A DNA stretch of 45,278 nt from Aliiruegeria lutimaris (GTDB lineage Bacteria > Pseudomonadota > Alphaproteobacteria > Rhodobacterales > Rhodobacteraceae): assembly GCF_900099935.1 (NCBI RefSeq), contig NZ_FNEK01000038.1, forward strand, positions 1 to 45,278, in the 5' to 3' direction. Under the pieces are notes generated by a model. The model worked only from the letters and a program-made list of their open reading frames with translations. It had not been told where the DNA came from and did no database searches. Of the stretch, positions 28,602 to 37,985 are shown in pieces; position 1 is the first letter of the stretch; the number at the start of each line of letters is the position of its first letter. A program made the position numbers and the translations under genes.

Positions 28602-29783
28602 ATGAAAACCAGCGAGACAAACAGCACGCCCCCGCGAGCGGTGGAGCATGTCGCGGCCGTGATCGTCGCCGCGGGCCGGGGCAGTCGCGCCGGCGGTCCG
28701 GTTCCGAAGCAATATCAGCCGCTTGCCGGCCGTGCGATCCTTGCCCACACGGTCGATCGCTTTCGCGGTCATGCGCGGGTGGATGAAGTGGTCGTGGTGA
28801 TCAATCCCGACGACGCGCCGCTGGCCAAGCGGCTCTTGCCCGAAGATGTAGCACTTGTCTCGGGTGGCGACAGCCGGGATGCCTCCGTTGCAGCAGGCCT
28901 GGAAGCGCTCGGCCCGCAGGTAAGCCATGTTCTCATCCATGACGGCGCCCGCCCGCTGGTGCCGGACAGGGTCATAGAGCATGTGCTCGATGCGCTGGCA
29001 GACTTCCCCGGCGCCGCCCCGGCGCTGGCCGTGACCGATGCGCTTTGGCGTGGCGAGGACGGACGGGTTCTCTTCCCGACTCCGCGCGACGGCCTGTTCC
29101 GGGCCCAGACACCGCAGGGATTCGACCTCGCCGCCATCCGCGCCGCCCATGACGCCCATCCCGGCCTCGCGGCCGATGACGTGGAGGTGGCGCTGGCCGC
29201 CGGGCTGGACGTGGCCATCACGCAAGGCCATGAGGACAATATCAAGGTGACCCTGCCCAGCGATTTCGAGCGCGCCGAGCAGATCCTTCGGAAAGGACAA
29301 AAAATGGATGTGAGGCTGGGCAACGGCTATGACGTGCATCGATTCGGCACGGGCGACCACGTGGTGCTCTGCGGGGTGACGGTGCCGCATCCGCGCGGGC
29401 TGCAGGGGCATTCGGATGCCGATGTCGGCATGCACGCGATCACCGACGCGATTTATGGCGCGCTGGCCGAGGGCGATATCGGCCAGCATTTCCCGCCCTC
29501 CGATCCGCAATGGAAGGGGGCCGCGAGCGAGATTTTCCTGCGCCACGCGGTGGAACTGGCGGCGTCCCGTGGCTACCGGATCGGCAATATCGACTGCACG
29601 CTGGTCTGCGAACGCCCCAAGATCGGACCGCATGCGTCCGCCATGCGCGCCGCGCTGGCCGCGATCATGGGGCTGGAGGCCGACCGTATCTCGGTCAAGG
29701 CGACCACCTCCGAGCGGCTCGGCTTCACCGGCCGCGAGGAAGGCATTGCTTCCATCGCAACCGCAACGCTGGTGTCGGCATGA
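28602..29783 (+). CDS. ispDF: bifunctional IspD/IspF isoprenoid enzyme
   Basis: A 393-residue fusion of MEP-pathway steps 3 and 5. The N-terminal IspD half (to about 225) has the nucleotide loop [18 protein letters not shown] and makes CDP-methylerythritol. The C-terminal IspF half has the metal ligands in GYDVHRF and the [16 protein letters not shown] stretch, and forms the 2,4-cyclodiphosphate with loss of CMP. This fusion is usual in alphaproteobacteria and sits just upstream of pgpA here. GGGAA precedes the ATG. The stop overlaps the pgpA start (ATGA). Confidence 0.96.
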   Translation: MKTSETNSTPPRAVEHVAAVIVAAGRGSRAGGPVPKQYQPLAGRAILAHTVDRFRGHARVDEVVVVINPDDAPLAKRLLPEDVALVSGGDSRDASVAAGLEALGPQVSHVLIHDGARPLVPDRVIEHVLDALADFPGAAPALAVTDALWRGEDGRVLFPTPRDGLFRAQTPQGFDLAAIRAAHDAHPGLAADDVEVALAAGLDVAITQGHEDNIKVTLPSDFERAEQILRKGQKMDVRLGNGYDVHRFGTGDHVVLCGVTVPHPRGLQGHSDADVGMHAITDAIYGALAEGDIGQHFPPSDPQWKGAASEIFLRHAVELAASRGYRIGNIDCTLVCERPKIGPHASAMRAALAAIMGLEADRISVKATTSERLGFTGREEGIASIATATLVSA

Positions 29784-30280
29784 TGGGCGCGAAACTGATC
29801 GCCACCTTTTTGGGGGTCGGCTTGCTCAAGCCGGCGCCCGGCACGTGGGGCTCGGCTGCGGCAATCCCGTTCGCCTATCTCCTTCACATGAATGGCGGCT
29901 TCCCGGCACTCGCCATCGGCACGCTCATCGCCTTCATTTCCGGCTGGGGCGCGACCGCGCTCTATATCGAAGGGGCCGGGAACACGGACCCGTCCGAGGT
30001 CGTCATCGACGAGGTGGTCGGCATGTGGATCGCCCTCTGGCCGCTGTCCTTCGGGCTTTGGCATGCTGGGCTGGATGGCGACATCTTTCCCTATCCCGGC
30101 TGGATTGGCGGTTTCGTGATGTTCCGGATCTTCGACATCTGGAAGCCCTGGCCGGTGTCCTGGGCCGATGGCCTGCACAGTTCCCTCGGCGTCATGCTCG
30201 ACGATGTGATCGCCGGCGTCATGGCGGCCCTTGTCGTCGCCGCCGCCGCCTTCATATCGCACACCTACCTGATGGGCTGA
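29780..30280 (+). CDS. pgpA: phosphatidylglycerophosphatase A
   Basis: A 166-residue inner-membrane enzyme that dephosphorylates phosphatidylglycerol phosphate to phosphatidylglycerol. It keeps all family words: KPAPGTWGS at 17-25, VIDEVVGMW at 75-83, [11 protein letters not shown] and the C-terminal [12 protein letters not shown]. Four hydrophobic segments separate them. ATG 29780 overlaps the ispDF stop, and a second ATG follows at once. The next gene is a diverged copy of this one. Confidence 0.93.
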   Translation: MMGAKLIATFLGVGLLKPAPGTWGSAAAIPFAYLLHMNGGFPALAIGTLIAFISGWGATALYIEGAGNTDPSEVVIDEVVGMWIALWPLSFGLWHAGLDGDIFPYPGWIGGFVMFRIFDIWKPWPVSWADGLHSSLGVMLDDVIAGVMAALVVAAAAFISHTYLMG

Positions 30281-30283
30281 GCA

Positions 30284-30778
30284 ATGCTCCGAATCGTGGC
30301 AACCGTCGGCTATCTCGGCTGCATTCCCTTTTTCGGACGGCTGCTGGCGTCACTTGCCGGGTTGGTGACGGCAATCCTTGTCTACCGGGGCACCGGCGCG
30401 GTGCAGCCGCTGGCCGCCATTTGGGCGCTCGTGCTCGTCGCGACGATCTGGGCCCTGCCCCGCGCGCTGCGCGAGGATCCGGATGCGAAGGTGACCGTCA
30501 TCGACCGCTATGCCGGGATATGGCTCGCCGCGGCGCCCGCGATCCCGCTGGCGGACCTTCTGGGCTCCAGTTTCTCCGCCGGCGCCATCATCGCCCTCGC
30601 AACGCCCGTGCTGCTCTACACGCTGCTACTCTCCGCCCCGCGGCACCTGTTCGACCGCGACACACGGCCCGTGTTGCGCCTGGTCGACGACCTCGTGGCA
30701 GGCGCGCTTGCCGCAATCGGCACGCTCGCGGTCATGCTGGCACTTCTCAGATTCCTGCCCGAGGCCCTGCCGACATGA
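30284..30778 (+). CDS. degenerate PgpA-like membrane protein
   Basis: A 164-residue membrane protein that aligns with the preceding PgpA almost without gaps. Shared features are IVAT near the start, an RALREDPDAKVTVID stretch opposite the PgpA acidic region, VIDRYAGIWLAAAP opposite [14 protein letters not shown], and LVDDLVAGALAAI opposite [13 protein letters not shown]. The catalytic-looking residues are gone: PGTWG is replaced, Glu78 becomes Arg75, and [11 protein letters not shown] is reduced to RHLFDRDTRP. I infer an ancient tandem duplicate that lost phosphatase activity but kept the fold, perhaps as a partner of PgpA. The start is 3 bp after the pgpA stop, and its end overlaps cinA. Confidence 0.75.
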   Translation: MLRIVATVGYLGCIPFFGRLLASLAGLVTAILVYRGTGAVQPLAAIWALVLVATIWALPRALREDPDAKVTVIDRYAGIWLAAAPAIPLADLLGSSFSAGAIIALATPVLLYTLLLSAPRHLFDRDTRPVLRLVDDLVAGALAAIGTLAVMLALLRFLPEALPT

Positions 30779-31278
30779 CCGACGAAACTGCCCTGTCCAT
30801 CAGCGACATTGCCGAAACCCTGCTCGCCCACAGCCGGCGCCTCGGCATCAGGCTGGCCACCGCCGAGAGCTGCACCGGCGGGCTGATCGCCGGCGCACTC
30901 ACCGAGATCCCGGGCTCCTCGGACATGTTCGACCGAGGCTTCGTCACCTATTCGAACGCCTCCAAGATGGAGATGCTCGACGTCTCGGTCGAAACGCTGG
31001 AGACGTTTGGCGCCGTCTCCGAGGAAGTCGCACGCGAAATGGCCGAAGGCGCGCTGGCGCACTCCGACGCCGATATCACCGTCGCCGTTACCGGAATTGC
31101 CGGACCGGGCGGCAGCGAGTTCAAACCCGAGGGGCGCGTCTGTTTCGGCCTTGCAGCAACCGGCAGCCCCACCCTCGTCGAGACCATCGAGTTCGGCGCA
31201 CCGGGACGCTCGGAGGTCCGCCAGACCACGCTGCGCCATGCGCTGGAGATGCTGCTCGCCGCGCTTCGGAATCGCTGA
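30775..31278 (+). CDS. CinA-type nicotinamide-nucleotide amidohydrolase
   Basis: A 167-residue stand-alone CinA C-terminal domain (PncC). It shows LATAESCTGGLIAGALTEIPGSS, FVTYSNASKMEML and VTGIAGPGGS, the conserved deamidase core. It hydrolyses nicotinamide mononucleotide to nicotinic acid mononucleotide in NAD recycling. The large N-terminal COG1058 domain found in full CinA is absent, which is common in proteobacteria. The ATG overlaps the preceding stop (ATGA), making it the last gene of the ispDF-pgpA unit. Confidence 0.92.
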   Translation: MTDETALSISDIAETLLAHSRRLGIRLATAESCTGGLIAGALTEIPGSSDMFDRGFVTYSNASKMEMLDVSVETLETFGAVSEEVAREMAEGALAHSDADITVAVTGIAGPGGSEFKPEGRVCFGLAATGSPTLVETIEFGAPGRSEVRQTTLRHALEMLLAALRNR

Positions 31279-31511
31279 AACCCGCATCTCGCGTCCCGTT
31301 CTGACGCCGCAAAGCCGGAGACCGGCAGAGTTTCATTCCCGGCTCGAATTTAATCACCCTGCACAGTTTTAGCCCAATTTTCCATCTTTTGCCGTCGCGC
31401 ATACATTTTGCCCACCCAATGGCAGTCGAAGCCTCTTTTCTGCGCAGCCCCTTCACGCTTCACACCCCGAAACGCCCGCGAAACGGGCAAAAAAAACGGG
31501 AAGGAAGGGAC
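31279..31511. promoter_or_regulatory. upstream region of the ammonium transporter gene
   Basis: A 233-bp gap that must hold the amt promoter. The segment from 31345 to 31415 is AT-richer than its surroundings. A TGCACA word lies at 31361, but without a second half-site I cannot call an NtrC operator. AAGGAAGGGA supplies the ribosome binding site. Confidence 0.35.
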
Positions 31512-32693
31512 ATGGTGGGAGCCGATACCGCCTGGATCATCGTCGCGACGGCGTTGGTCCTTTTCATGACATTGCCGGGGCTGGCCTTGTTCTATGGCGG
31601 GCTGGTGCGCGCGCGAAACGTGCTCAGCGTTTTCATGCAATGCTACGCGATCGCCTGTGCAATGAGCATCGCCTGGTTCGCCTTTGGCTATTCCATCGCT
31701 TTCGGCGACGGCACGAGCGGGTTCTGGGGCGGCCTGGGCAAGATGTTCCTGCTCGAGATCACCCCCGAGACGGTTTCCGGCACCCTGCCCGAGATCCTCT
31801 TCTTCGCCTTCCAGATGACTTTCGCCATCATCACCCCCGCGCTGATCGTCGGGGCCTATGTGGAACGGGTCGGCTTCGGTTTCGTCCTGCTCTTCTCAAC
31901 GCTATGGATGCTGCTTTGCTACGCACCGGTCGTGCACTGGATCTGGGGCGGCGGTTTCCTCGCCGATGGCGGAATTTTCGGTGAGATCGGTTCGAAGGAT
32001 TTCGCCGGCGGAATCGTCGTGCATGAAACCGCCGGCCTCGCGGCGCTGATCGTGGCGATCTTCCTCGGCCCCCGCCGCGACCGCAACAGGCCGCCACATT
32101 CGCCCGGCTTCGTGATGATCGGCGCGGCCATGCTCTGGGTCGGCTGGTTCGGCTTCAACGGCGGCTCCCAGCTTGCTGCCGATGGCGGCGCGGCGATGGC
32201 CATGACCGTCACCCATATCTCGGCCGCCGCCGCCTCGCTCACCTGGGCGCTCTGGGAAAAAATCAAATACGGCACGCCCTCGCTGGTCGGCATGGTCACC
32301 GGTACAATTGCGGGCCTGGCATCGATCACCCCGGCCTCCGGTTTCGTCGGCCCGGTGGAGGCGTTGATCATCGGTTCCATCGCCGGCATCCTCTGCCAGG
32401 AAGCCGTCACCCTGGTCCGAAACGTGTTCAAGATCGACGACACGCTGGATGTCTTCGCCGTCCACGGCGTCGGCGGCATCTTCGGCACGATCATGATCGC
32501 GGGTTTCGGCGCCGGGTCATGGACCGCACAACTCGGCGCGCTTGCCATTGTCGGCGCCTTCACCGTGGTCGTCACCATCGCACTCGTACTCGTGGTTCGC
32601 GCGATCACGCCGATGCGCGTCGACGCCGAAACCGAGACCAATGGCCTCGACCTTTCGGTCCACGGAGAGCGTGCCTACGACATCATCTCGTAA
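31512..32693 (+). CDS. amtB: ammonium transporter
   Basis: A 393-residue Amt/MEP/Rh-family channel with about 11 membrane helices. Signature stretches are FYGGLVRARNVLSVFMQ, the pore histidine in VVHETAGLAAL and the second in FAVHGVGGIFG, with WFGFNGGSQ between. It moves ammonium across the inner membrane and is normally plugged by a PII protein. The usual glnK partner gene is not beside it. No long cleaved leader is apparent before the first helix. The frame is open from 31389, but ATG 31512 after AAGGAAGGG starts the conserved region. NtrBC control is likely by function, not shown by sequence. Confidence 0.94.
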   Translation: MVGADTAWIIVATALVLFMTLPGLALFYGGLVRARNVLSVFMQCYAIACAMSIAWFAFGYSIAFGDGTSGFWGGLGKMFLLEITPETVSGTLPEILFFAFQMTFAIITPALIVGAYVERVGFGFVLLFSTLWMLLCYAPVVHWIWGGGFLADGGIFGEIGSKDFAGGIVVHETAGLAALIVAIFLGPRRDRNRPPHSPGFVMIGAAMLWVGWFGFNGGSQLAADGGAAMAMTVTHISAAAASLTWALWEKIKYGTPSLVGMVTGTIAGLASITPASGFVGPVEALIIGSIAGILCQEAVTLVRNVFKIDDTLDVFAVHGVGGIFGTIMIAGFGAGSWTAQLGALAIVGAFTVVVTIALVLVVRAITPMRVDAETETNGLDLSVHGERAYDIIS

Positions 32694-32702
32694 AGGCAAG
32701 GT

Positions 32703-32724
32703 GGGAGCGGAGTGATCCGCTCCC
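32703..32724 (+). terminator. hairpin terminator after amtB
   Basis: A perfect 9-bp stem GGGAGCGGA/TCCGCTCCC with loop GTGA lies 10 bp after the amtB stop. Only a weak pyrimidine run (GCTTCTTCT) follows. Because it is GC-rich and followed by the shared intergenic repeat, termination in both directions is plausible. Confidence 0.6.
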
Positions 32725-32854
32725 GCTTCTTCTGACCGGAAATATCCCCGCCGGAGGCAGGCGCCGCGCAGTGGCGCCTTTTTCGATGAAAAAGGCGGAA
32801 CGCCCCTTCGGGCCGTTGCCTCCGGCAGAGATATTTGGAGAAAGATGAAGGGGC
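32725..32854. repeat. dispersed intergenic repeat, copy D
   Basis: It starts GCTTCTTCTGACCGGAAATA, near-identical to the block at 12635, then CCCCGCCGGAGGCA as in copy C. It ends with GAGATATTTGGAGAAAGATG, as at 16311. It sits between convergent genes. Confidence 0.55.
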
Positions 32855-33310
32855 TCAGGGCATTTTCCAGCCGTAGAGCGCGTTGGCCCGCTTTTCGAAT
32901 GCGCCCATGATCTGGCGCTGCGCTTCGGTGAAGAAGACCCCTGCCGTTTTCTGAAGGATCTTGTTCTTGAACTCGAAATCGATGTGGTAGTCCACTTCGC
33001 AGCCGCCTTCCACGTCCCGGAACGCCCATTTCGAGACCAGATATTTGAACGGTCCGTCGAGATATTCCGACACGATCGTGCGTTCCTGAGCCCTCATCGT
33101 GACCCTCGTGCCGAATTTCTCCCGAAACACCTTGAACGAGACCATCATGTCCGCGATCTCGACCACCGCGTCAGCTTCCTCATGCCGGTCGCGAATCCGC
33201 GCAGCCGCCGTCCATGGCAGGAATTTCGGATAGGACTCGATATCTGCAACGAGTTCGTACATCTGGTCCGCGGTGTACGGCATGACGCGTTTGTCGGAGA
33301 ATGTGTGCAT
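32855..33310 (-). CDS. COQ10/RatA-family START-like protein
   Basis: A 151-residue lipid-binding START-like protein. [17 protein letters not shown], the ARI-type strand, [21 protein letters not shown] and the C-terminal [31 protein letters not shown] match the COQ10/RatA family. In mitochondria COQ10 helps coenzyme Q function. The E. coli RatA 'ribosome association toxin' label applies to the same family, but a toxin role is doubtful. ATG 33310 is preferred because the extra 15 residues from 33355 are basic and unconserved-looking. It sits next to lipA, hpt and a cytochrome c gene, in keeping with a respiratory role. Confidence 0.85.
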   Translation of the reverse strand: MHTFSDKRVMPYTADQMYELVADIESYPKFLPWTAAARIRDRHEEADAVVEIADMMVSFKVFREKFGTRVTMRAQERTIVSEYLDGPFKYLVSKWAFRDVEGGCEVDYHIDFEFKNKILQKTAGVFFTEAQRQIMGAFEKRANALYGWKMP

Positions 33311-33392
33311 CGTGCGGCGTTTGGCCCCCGGGTTCTTTTTTCGGATCGGCGTCACATGTCGTAGAGTTGGACGGCAAATTCAAGGGAAGCCA

Positions 33393-33959
33393 ATGTCTTC
33401 GCGACCATACGTCATTGATCAGCTGATCTCCGCCAAGTCCATTGCCGCCCGGATCGAGGAGCTGGCGCGCGAGATCGAGGCTGAATTCGTGGATACCGAC
33501 AAGCTCGTTGTCGTCGGCCTGTTGCGCGGTTCCTTCGTTTTCATTGCCGATCTCGTGCGGGAGTTGCACCTGCCGGTCGAGGTCGATTTCCTCGAGGCCT
33601 CCTCCTATGGAAACGCGATGAAATCCAGTCGGGAAGTTCGTATTCTCAAGGACTTGCGCGGTGAAATTGAAGGGCGCGACGTGCTCGTAGTCGAGGACAT
33701 CATCGACACGGGACACACGATGACCCGCGTCGCGGCCTTCCTTGGCGCGCGCAATCCAAAGCGGCTGCGCACGATCTGCCTGCTGGACAAGCCCGCCCGG
33801 CGCGAGGTCGCCTACAAGGCCAGCTGGACCGGGTTCGAGATCCCGGACAAGTTCGTCGTGGGCTATGGAATCGATTTCGCCCAACGCAACCGGAACCTGC
33901 CCTATATCGGCACCGTCCGTTTCATCGACGATCCGCAAGACGCCCCCGAGGCCGTCTGA
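33393..33959 (+). CDS. hpt: hypoxanthine phosphoribosyltransferase
   Basis: A 188-residue purine-salvage enzyme that makes IMP (and often GMP) from the base and PRPP. The PRPP-binding loop is [34 protein letters not shown] gives the first conserved loop, and [20 protein letters not shown] is the C-terminal Hpt signature. AAGGGAAG precedes ATG 33393. The frame runs open further upstream, but that part is antisense to the COQ10-family gene. Confidence 0.93.
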   Translation: MSSRPYVIDQLISAKSIAARIEELAREIEAEFVDTDKLVVVGLLRGSFVFIADLVRELHLPVEVDFLEASSYGNAMKSSREVRILKDLRGEIEGRDVLVVEDIIDTGHTMTRVAAFLGARNPKRLRTICLLDKPARREVAYKASWTGFEIPDKFVVGYGIDFAQRNRNLPYIGTVRFIDDPQDAPEAV

Positions 33960-33991
33960 GCCGCGCACCAAGAACCGATCCCGGAGGCCAT

Positions 33992-34183
33992 ATGCTCAGC
34001 GCTCACTGGTTCATACGCATGAAACGCTGGGCGCAGCACCCGCCCTCGCTCAAGCGGGTTCTGCTCGTCTTCGCCGTGATCGCGCTCTGCCTGGCCCTTG
34101 TCGGGCTGGAACGGCTGGGCATTCTGCCGGACTGGATGCAAGCGGACCAGATTGGGCGCCGACCGGGCCTGCCGCGCTTCTGA
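33992..34183 (+). CDS. small single-pass membrane protein, 63 aa
   Basis: A short protein with a basic N-terminus (HWFIRMKRWAQHPPSLKR), one hydrophobic helix (about residues 23-40, VLLVFAVIALCLALVGL) and a short tail rich in Arg and Pro. It has an excellent ribosome binding site, GGAGG, 5 nt before the ATG, and starts 32 bp after hpt, so it is probably a real gene. The family was not recognised with certainty and the function is unknown. Confidence 0.7.
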   Translation: MLSAHWFIRMKRWAQHPPSLKRVLLVFAVIALCLALVGLERLGILPDWMQADQIGRRPGLPRF

Positions 34184-34339
34184 AGCCGGCGTTTTCCGCA
34201 CGCCCTGCCTCGAAAATCGCCACCCGTCCTGCCGTAGCGGAACCATGCCGATAAGGACAGGATGCAACCTTTGCGTTAGCACGCGGGAAACCCTATGGTG
34301 CCTCCGTCCCGAAGCCCGAGTCCCGAAAGGAAAATCGGC

Positions 34340-35227
34340 ATGCGCCGCGTTCTAACCCTGTTTTTCCTGTTGGTGATCGGGGGGCTGGCGCTGGCTTTCT
34401 GGCTGACACGTCCGCTCCCGTTCAGTTCCGAGGAACTGCCCCAAATGGCAGGCGATGCCGTTGCCGGCCGGCAGGTCTTCCTCGCGGCGGGCTGTGCGTC
34501 ATGCCATGCGGATCGGGGTGCGGAAGCGCAGCAGGCGCCGATTCTGTCGGGCGGTCGACGGCTTTCGACCGAGTTCGGCGAGTTCATTACGCCGAATATC
34601 TCCTCCGATCCGGTGCATGGCATTGGCAGCTACGATCTTGCAGGGCTAGCCTCCGTGCTCAAGCGCGGCGTGACGCCGGACGGGCGCCATCTCTACCCGG
34701 TGATGCCCTACACGAGCTATATCCGGATGGAGTTGCAGGATATTGCCGACCTCAAGGCGTTTCTCGACAGCCTGCCCGCCTCCGACGAGGTGCCGCAACC
34801 GCACGAGATTTCCCTGCCATGGTCGCTACGCAGCACGATCGGGCTCTGGAAGAAACGCTATCTCGATCCGAATTTCGTCGGCGCGGCGCCCAGCGAGCGG
34901 GTCGAACGCGGACGTTACCTTGCCGAGGCGCTCGGCCATTGCGCGGAGTGCCACACGCCGCGGGATCGTTGGGGCGGGTTGGACAGGAGCCGCTGGATGG
35001 CCGGCGCGCCGGGCCTCTCGGGCAGCAGCGTCGCGCCTAACGTGACCCCGGCCGCGCTGGACTGGAGCCGGGACGAGGTCGCGTGGTTTCTCGAAAGCGG
35101 TCACAGCCCTCGGGATGAAACCGCCAGCAACGAGATGGAATCGGTGATTGCCGGGTTGGCGCAATTGCCCAAGGAAGACCTGGAAGCGCTTGCCTTCTAC
35201 CTTGCGAGCCTCGCCCCGATCGAGTGA
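34340..35227 (+). CDS. diheme cytochrome c
   Basis: A 295-residue periplasmic or membrane-anchored c-type cytochrome. An N-terminal helix (VLTLFFLLVIGGLALAFWL) acts as anchor or signal. Two heme sites follow: CASCH near residue 54 and CAECH near residue 199, each with a later methionine region (PVMPYTSY and RWMAGAPG). The layout is that of the small diheme subunits that accept electrons from periplasmic dehydrogenases. No dehydrogenase gene is adjacent. ATG 34340 is selected over 34295 because it directly precedes the leader and has AAAGGAAAA upstream. Confidence 0.88.
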   Translation: MRRVLTLFFLLVIGGLALAFWLTRPLPFSSEELPQMAGDAVAGRQVFLAAGCASCHADRGAEAQQAPILSGGRRLSTEFGEFITPNISSDPVHGIGSYDLAGLASVLKRGVTPDGRHLYPVMPYTSYIRMELQDIADLKAFLDSLPASDEVPQPHEISLPWSLRSTIGLWKKRYLDPNFVGAAPSERVERGRYLAEALGHCAECHTPRDRWGGLDRSRWMAGAPGLSGSSVAPNVTPAALDWSRDEVAWFLESGHSPRDETASNEMESVIAGLAQLPKEDLEALAFYLASLAPIE

Positions 35228-35291
35228 ATCGGGGCCTGAGCCTCTGGCAGCGGCGCGCGCGCGAAAGCACGCGCCCGCCCGCCGGGTTTTC

Positions 35292-36242
35292 TCAGGCGCG
35301 GCCGAGCTTTTTCAGGCGCGCACTGCGCAGGCGCTCGAAATCGTCACCAGCGTGATAGCTGGAACGTGTCAGGGGCGTGGCCGAGACCATGAGGAAGCCC
35401 TTGCCATAGGCGGCCTTCTCGTAGGATTTGAACTCCTCGGGTGTCACGAACCGTTCCACCGCATGGTGTTTCGGCGTCGGCTGAAGGTATTGGCCGATGG
35501 TCAGGAAATCGATATCGGCCGAGCGCATGTCATCCATCGCCTGCAGCACGCCCTGGCGATCCTCGCCGAGGCCCACCATGATGCCCGACTTGGTGAACAT
35601 CGTGGGGTCGATTTCCTTTACCCGTTGCAGCAACCGAAGCGAGTGGAAATAGCGGGCGCCCGGACGCACGGTCGGGTAGAGGCCCGGCACCGTCTCGAGG
35701 TTGTGGTTGAAAACGTCCGGCTTCGCTTCCAATACGATTTCAAGAACTTTCGGGTCGCACTTGAGAAAATCCGGGGTCAGGATCTCGATCGTGGATTCCG
35801 GAGAGCGGTGGCGGATGGCGCGGATGGTCTGCGCGAAATGTTCCGCCCCGCCATCTTCGAGGTCGTCGCGGTCCACCGAGGTGATGACGACATGTTTCAG
35901 GCCCAGTTTCTGAACCGCATCGGCCACACGGCCCGGCTCAAAAACGTCAAGCGCATCGGGCCGCCCCGTTGCCACGTTGCAGAAGGTGCAGCCGCGGGTA
36001 CAGATCTCGCCCATGATCATCATCGTGGCGTGGCCACGTGACCAGCATTCGCCCACGTTCGGACATCCGGCCTCTTCGCAAACGGTCGGCAGATTGTTCT
36101 CGCGCAGGATCTTGTGGGTGCTGTTATACCCTTCTCCGCCCGGCGCGCGGACGCGAATCCAGCTCGGTTTCTTGGGCTGGGCATTGTCCGACCGGTGGGC
36201 CTTTTCGGGATGGCGTTCGCCGGGGATCTTCAGATCGCGCAT
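35292..36242 (-). CDS. lipA: lipoyl synthase
   Basis: A 316-residue radical SAM enzyme that inserts two sulfurs into octanoyl groups on lipoyl domains. The auxiliary cluster motif is [12 protein letters not shown] and the radical SAM motif is CTRGCTFC. The C-terminal [10 protein letters not shown] supplies the serine ligand of the auxiliary cluster. The frame is open to 36353, but ATG 36242 has GAGAGG upstream and begins the conserved protein. It is convergent with the cytochrome c gene. Confidence 0.96.
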   Translation of the reverse strand: MRDLKIPGERHPEKAHRSDNAQPKKPSWIRVRAPGGEGYNSTHKILRENNLPTVCEEAGCPNVGECWSRGHATMMIMGEICTRGCTFCNVATGRPDALDVFEPGRVADAVQKLGLKHVVITSVDRDDLEDGGAEHFAQTIRAIRHRSPESTIEILTPDFLKCDPKVLEIVLEAKPDVFNHNLETVPGLYPTVRPGARYFHSLRLLQRVKEIDPTMFTKSGIMVGLGEDRQGVLQAMDDMRSADIDFLTIGQYLQPTPKHHAVERFVTPEEFKSYEKAAYGKGFLMVSATPLTRSSYHAGDDFERLRSARLKKLGRA

Positions 36243-36435
36243 GATGCTACCTCTCCGCCCCGTCTGATAGGGCCGTATGGTCAAATGTAACATCAGATTT
36301 CGGGATGTCCCGCAATGCATGGCGGATTTGCCGCATTTGCATGCCTGCCCCAAAGCGCGCCTGGCAGCCTCGGTCCTACCTTGCGCGACGGTCCTGCGCG
36401 ACCCAGACGTTCAGAACATTTACGGGGATTGCCCA

Positions 36436-36984
<549 letters not shown>

Positions 36985-37010
36985 CCGCACGCATCAAGAG
37001 ACGTTTGCAT

Positions 37011-37038
37011 CGCCCGGTCTACTTGACCGGGCGTTTTT
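37011..37038 (+). terminator. rho-independent terminator of the peroxiredoxin gene
   Basis: A perfect 9-bp stem CGCCCGGTC/GACCGGGCG with loop TACTT is followed directly by TTTTT, 26 bp after the stop. Confidence 0.92.
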
Positions 37039-37068
37039 CGGTACGAAAACCGGTGTTCCCGGACTTCC

Positions 37069-37110
37069 GAAGACGTTTCGTTCCGCAATGAAGACGTTTC
37101 GTTCCGCAAT
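37069..37110. repeat. perfect tandem repeat, 2 x 21 bp
   Basis: A 21-bp unit beginning GAAGACGTTTCG occurs twice without a gap (37069-37089 and 37090-37110). It lies immediately after the stop codon of the minus-strand cysteine protease gene, whose stop shares base 37110. Confidence 0.95.
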
Positions 37111-37613
37111 CAGGACTCGTGCGCCCGCGCGTGGGTTCCGACGAAAATCGCCAGCGCGTTGCGATAGTAATCCGTGGGCCGCATCATCAGCCCCCGTCCT
37201 CTTCCCGGATCCATGACCCGCATCCTGCCGCCGTGGGCATGCGACACGACGACGGCGTGGCTGAAGACATCTCCCGTCCGCCCCCGCGCCCAGAAGAGCA
37301 TGTAGATATAGCCGTATTGCCGGAGGCGTGCGGCCAGCATGTCCGTGGTCAGCGCGGCACCGGAAACGGGTTCGAAATGAACGTTCCCGAAATGCTCCAA
37401 CAGGCCAACGCCCCCCAGAGTTGCCGACCCTTCGTCGGTGAGCGCGCCCGGATAGCGCGCCATTTCGGCCTCGATTGCCTCTTCGCTGACCGCCTGCGCA
37501 CCGCGAATGATCCGCGAACACGCCGTGGTCCAGCTTTCATAGGCTGCAGACCAGCATTGGTGCGCCTCTTGCTCGATTTCGGGCGGGTCGTTGAGGGGAA
37601 TGCTGTAGGTCAT
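37110..37613 (-). CDS. papain-like cysteine protease
   Basis: A 167-residue protein with a papain-type triad order. Cys20 is in HQCWSAAYESW, His119 in DVFSHAVVV and Asp135 in RVMDPGRG. This fits the C39-like/AvrRpt2-like compact papain family. There is no signal peptide, so cytoplasmic action or export by another route is possible. Such small proteases serve as peptidases of export systems or as effector or toxin domains. No transporter or immunity gene is visible next to it. A GAGGG word precedes the ATG. It lies at the edge of the accessory block. Confidence 0.7.
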   Translation of the reverse strand: MTYSIPLNDPPEIEQEAHQCWSAAYESWTTACSRIIRGAQAVSEEAIEAEMARYPGALTDEGSATLGGVGLLEHFGNVHFEPVSGAALTTDMLAARLRQYGYIYMLFWARGRTGDVFSHAVVVSHAHGGRMRVMDPGRGRGLMMRPTDYYRNALAIFVGTHARAHES

Positions 37614-37807
37614 GGCTCGAACCCTCTACCGGAATGGGGTCGTCGGCAGTATGATCGAAGGCAGGCTGGCGCGCCTTGTTTTGCGTCAAGAAATGCCCCC
37701 TGCGCGCTCGAAAAACTATCCGGGGCGGTGGACGAGGCGATCGTCTGAGCTTTTGCACGCCACGTCAGGCAGATCGGAAATAACGGCCAGTACGGATGGA
37801 CCTCCCG
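37614..37807. other. gap right of the cysteine protease gene
   Basis: About 190 bases with no recognised gene. They carry the promoter side of the protease gene and run up to the minus-strand terminator at 37808. Confidence 0.4.
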
Positions 37808-37835
37808 AAAAAACGGGCGCTCCGAGGAGCGCCCG
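37808..37835 (-). terminator. rho-independent terminator of the truncated DUF6456-like gene
   Basis: On the minus strand a 10-bp stem CGGGCGCTCC/GGAGCGCCCG is followed by TTTTTT. It lies 28 bp after the stop of the gene remnant at 37863, so the original 3' end of that gene is intact. Confidence 0.88.
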
Positions 37836-37862
37836 AGACACGAGGTAATCGTCTTTGTCGGC

Positions 37863-37985
37863 TCAACCGATCATGCCGCGGCCCGGTCCATATTCTTCTT
37901 CGTAGTGACGGGCGAGACGTTGCAGGGCGATGCGCAACACGATCTTGCCGGAACGGGCCGACCAGCCGAGGCGCTTTACGCCCGC
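37863..37985 (-). pseudogene. 3' remnant of a DUF6456-like gene
   Basis: Reading the minus strand into the TGA at 37863-37865 gives GWSARSGKIVLRIALQRL followed by ARHYEEEYGPGRGMIG. This recalls, from memory, the C-terminus of alphaproteobacterial DUF6456 helix-turn-helix proteins (pattern GW-ARS-K-VLR-AL--LA-HY). Upstream of about 37975 the frame turns into sequence that belongs, on the other strand, to a primase. There is no start codon and the gene is cut, with its own terminator still in place. The family name is tentative; the truncation is clearer. Confidence 0.6.
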
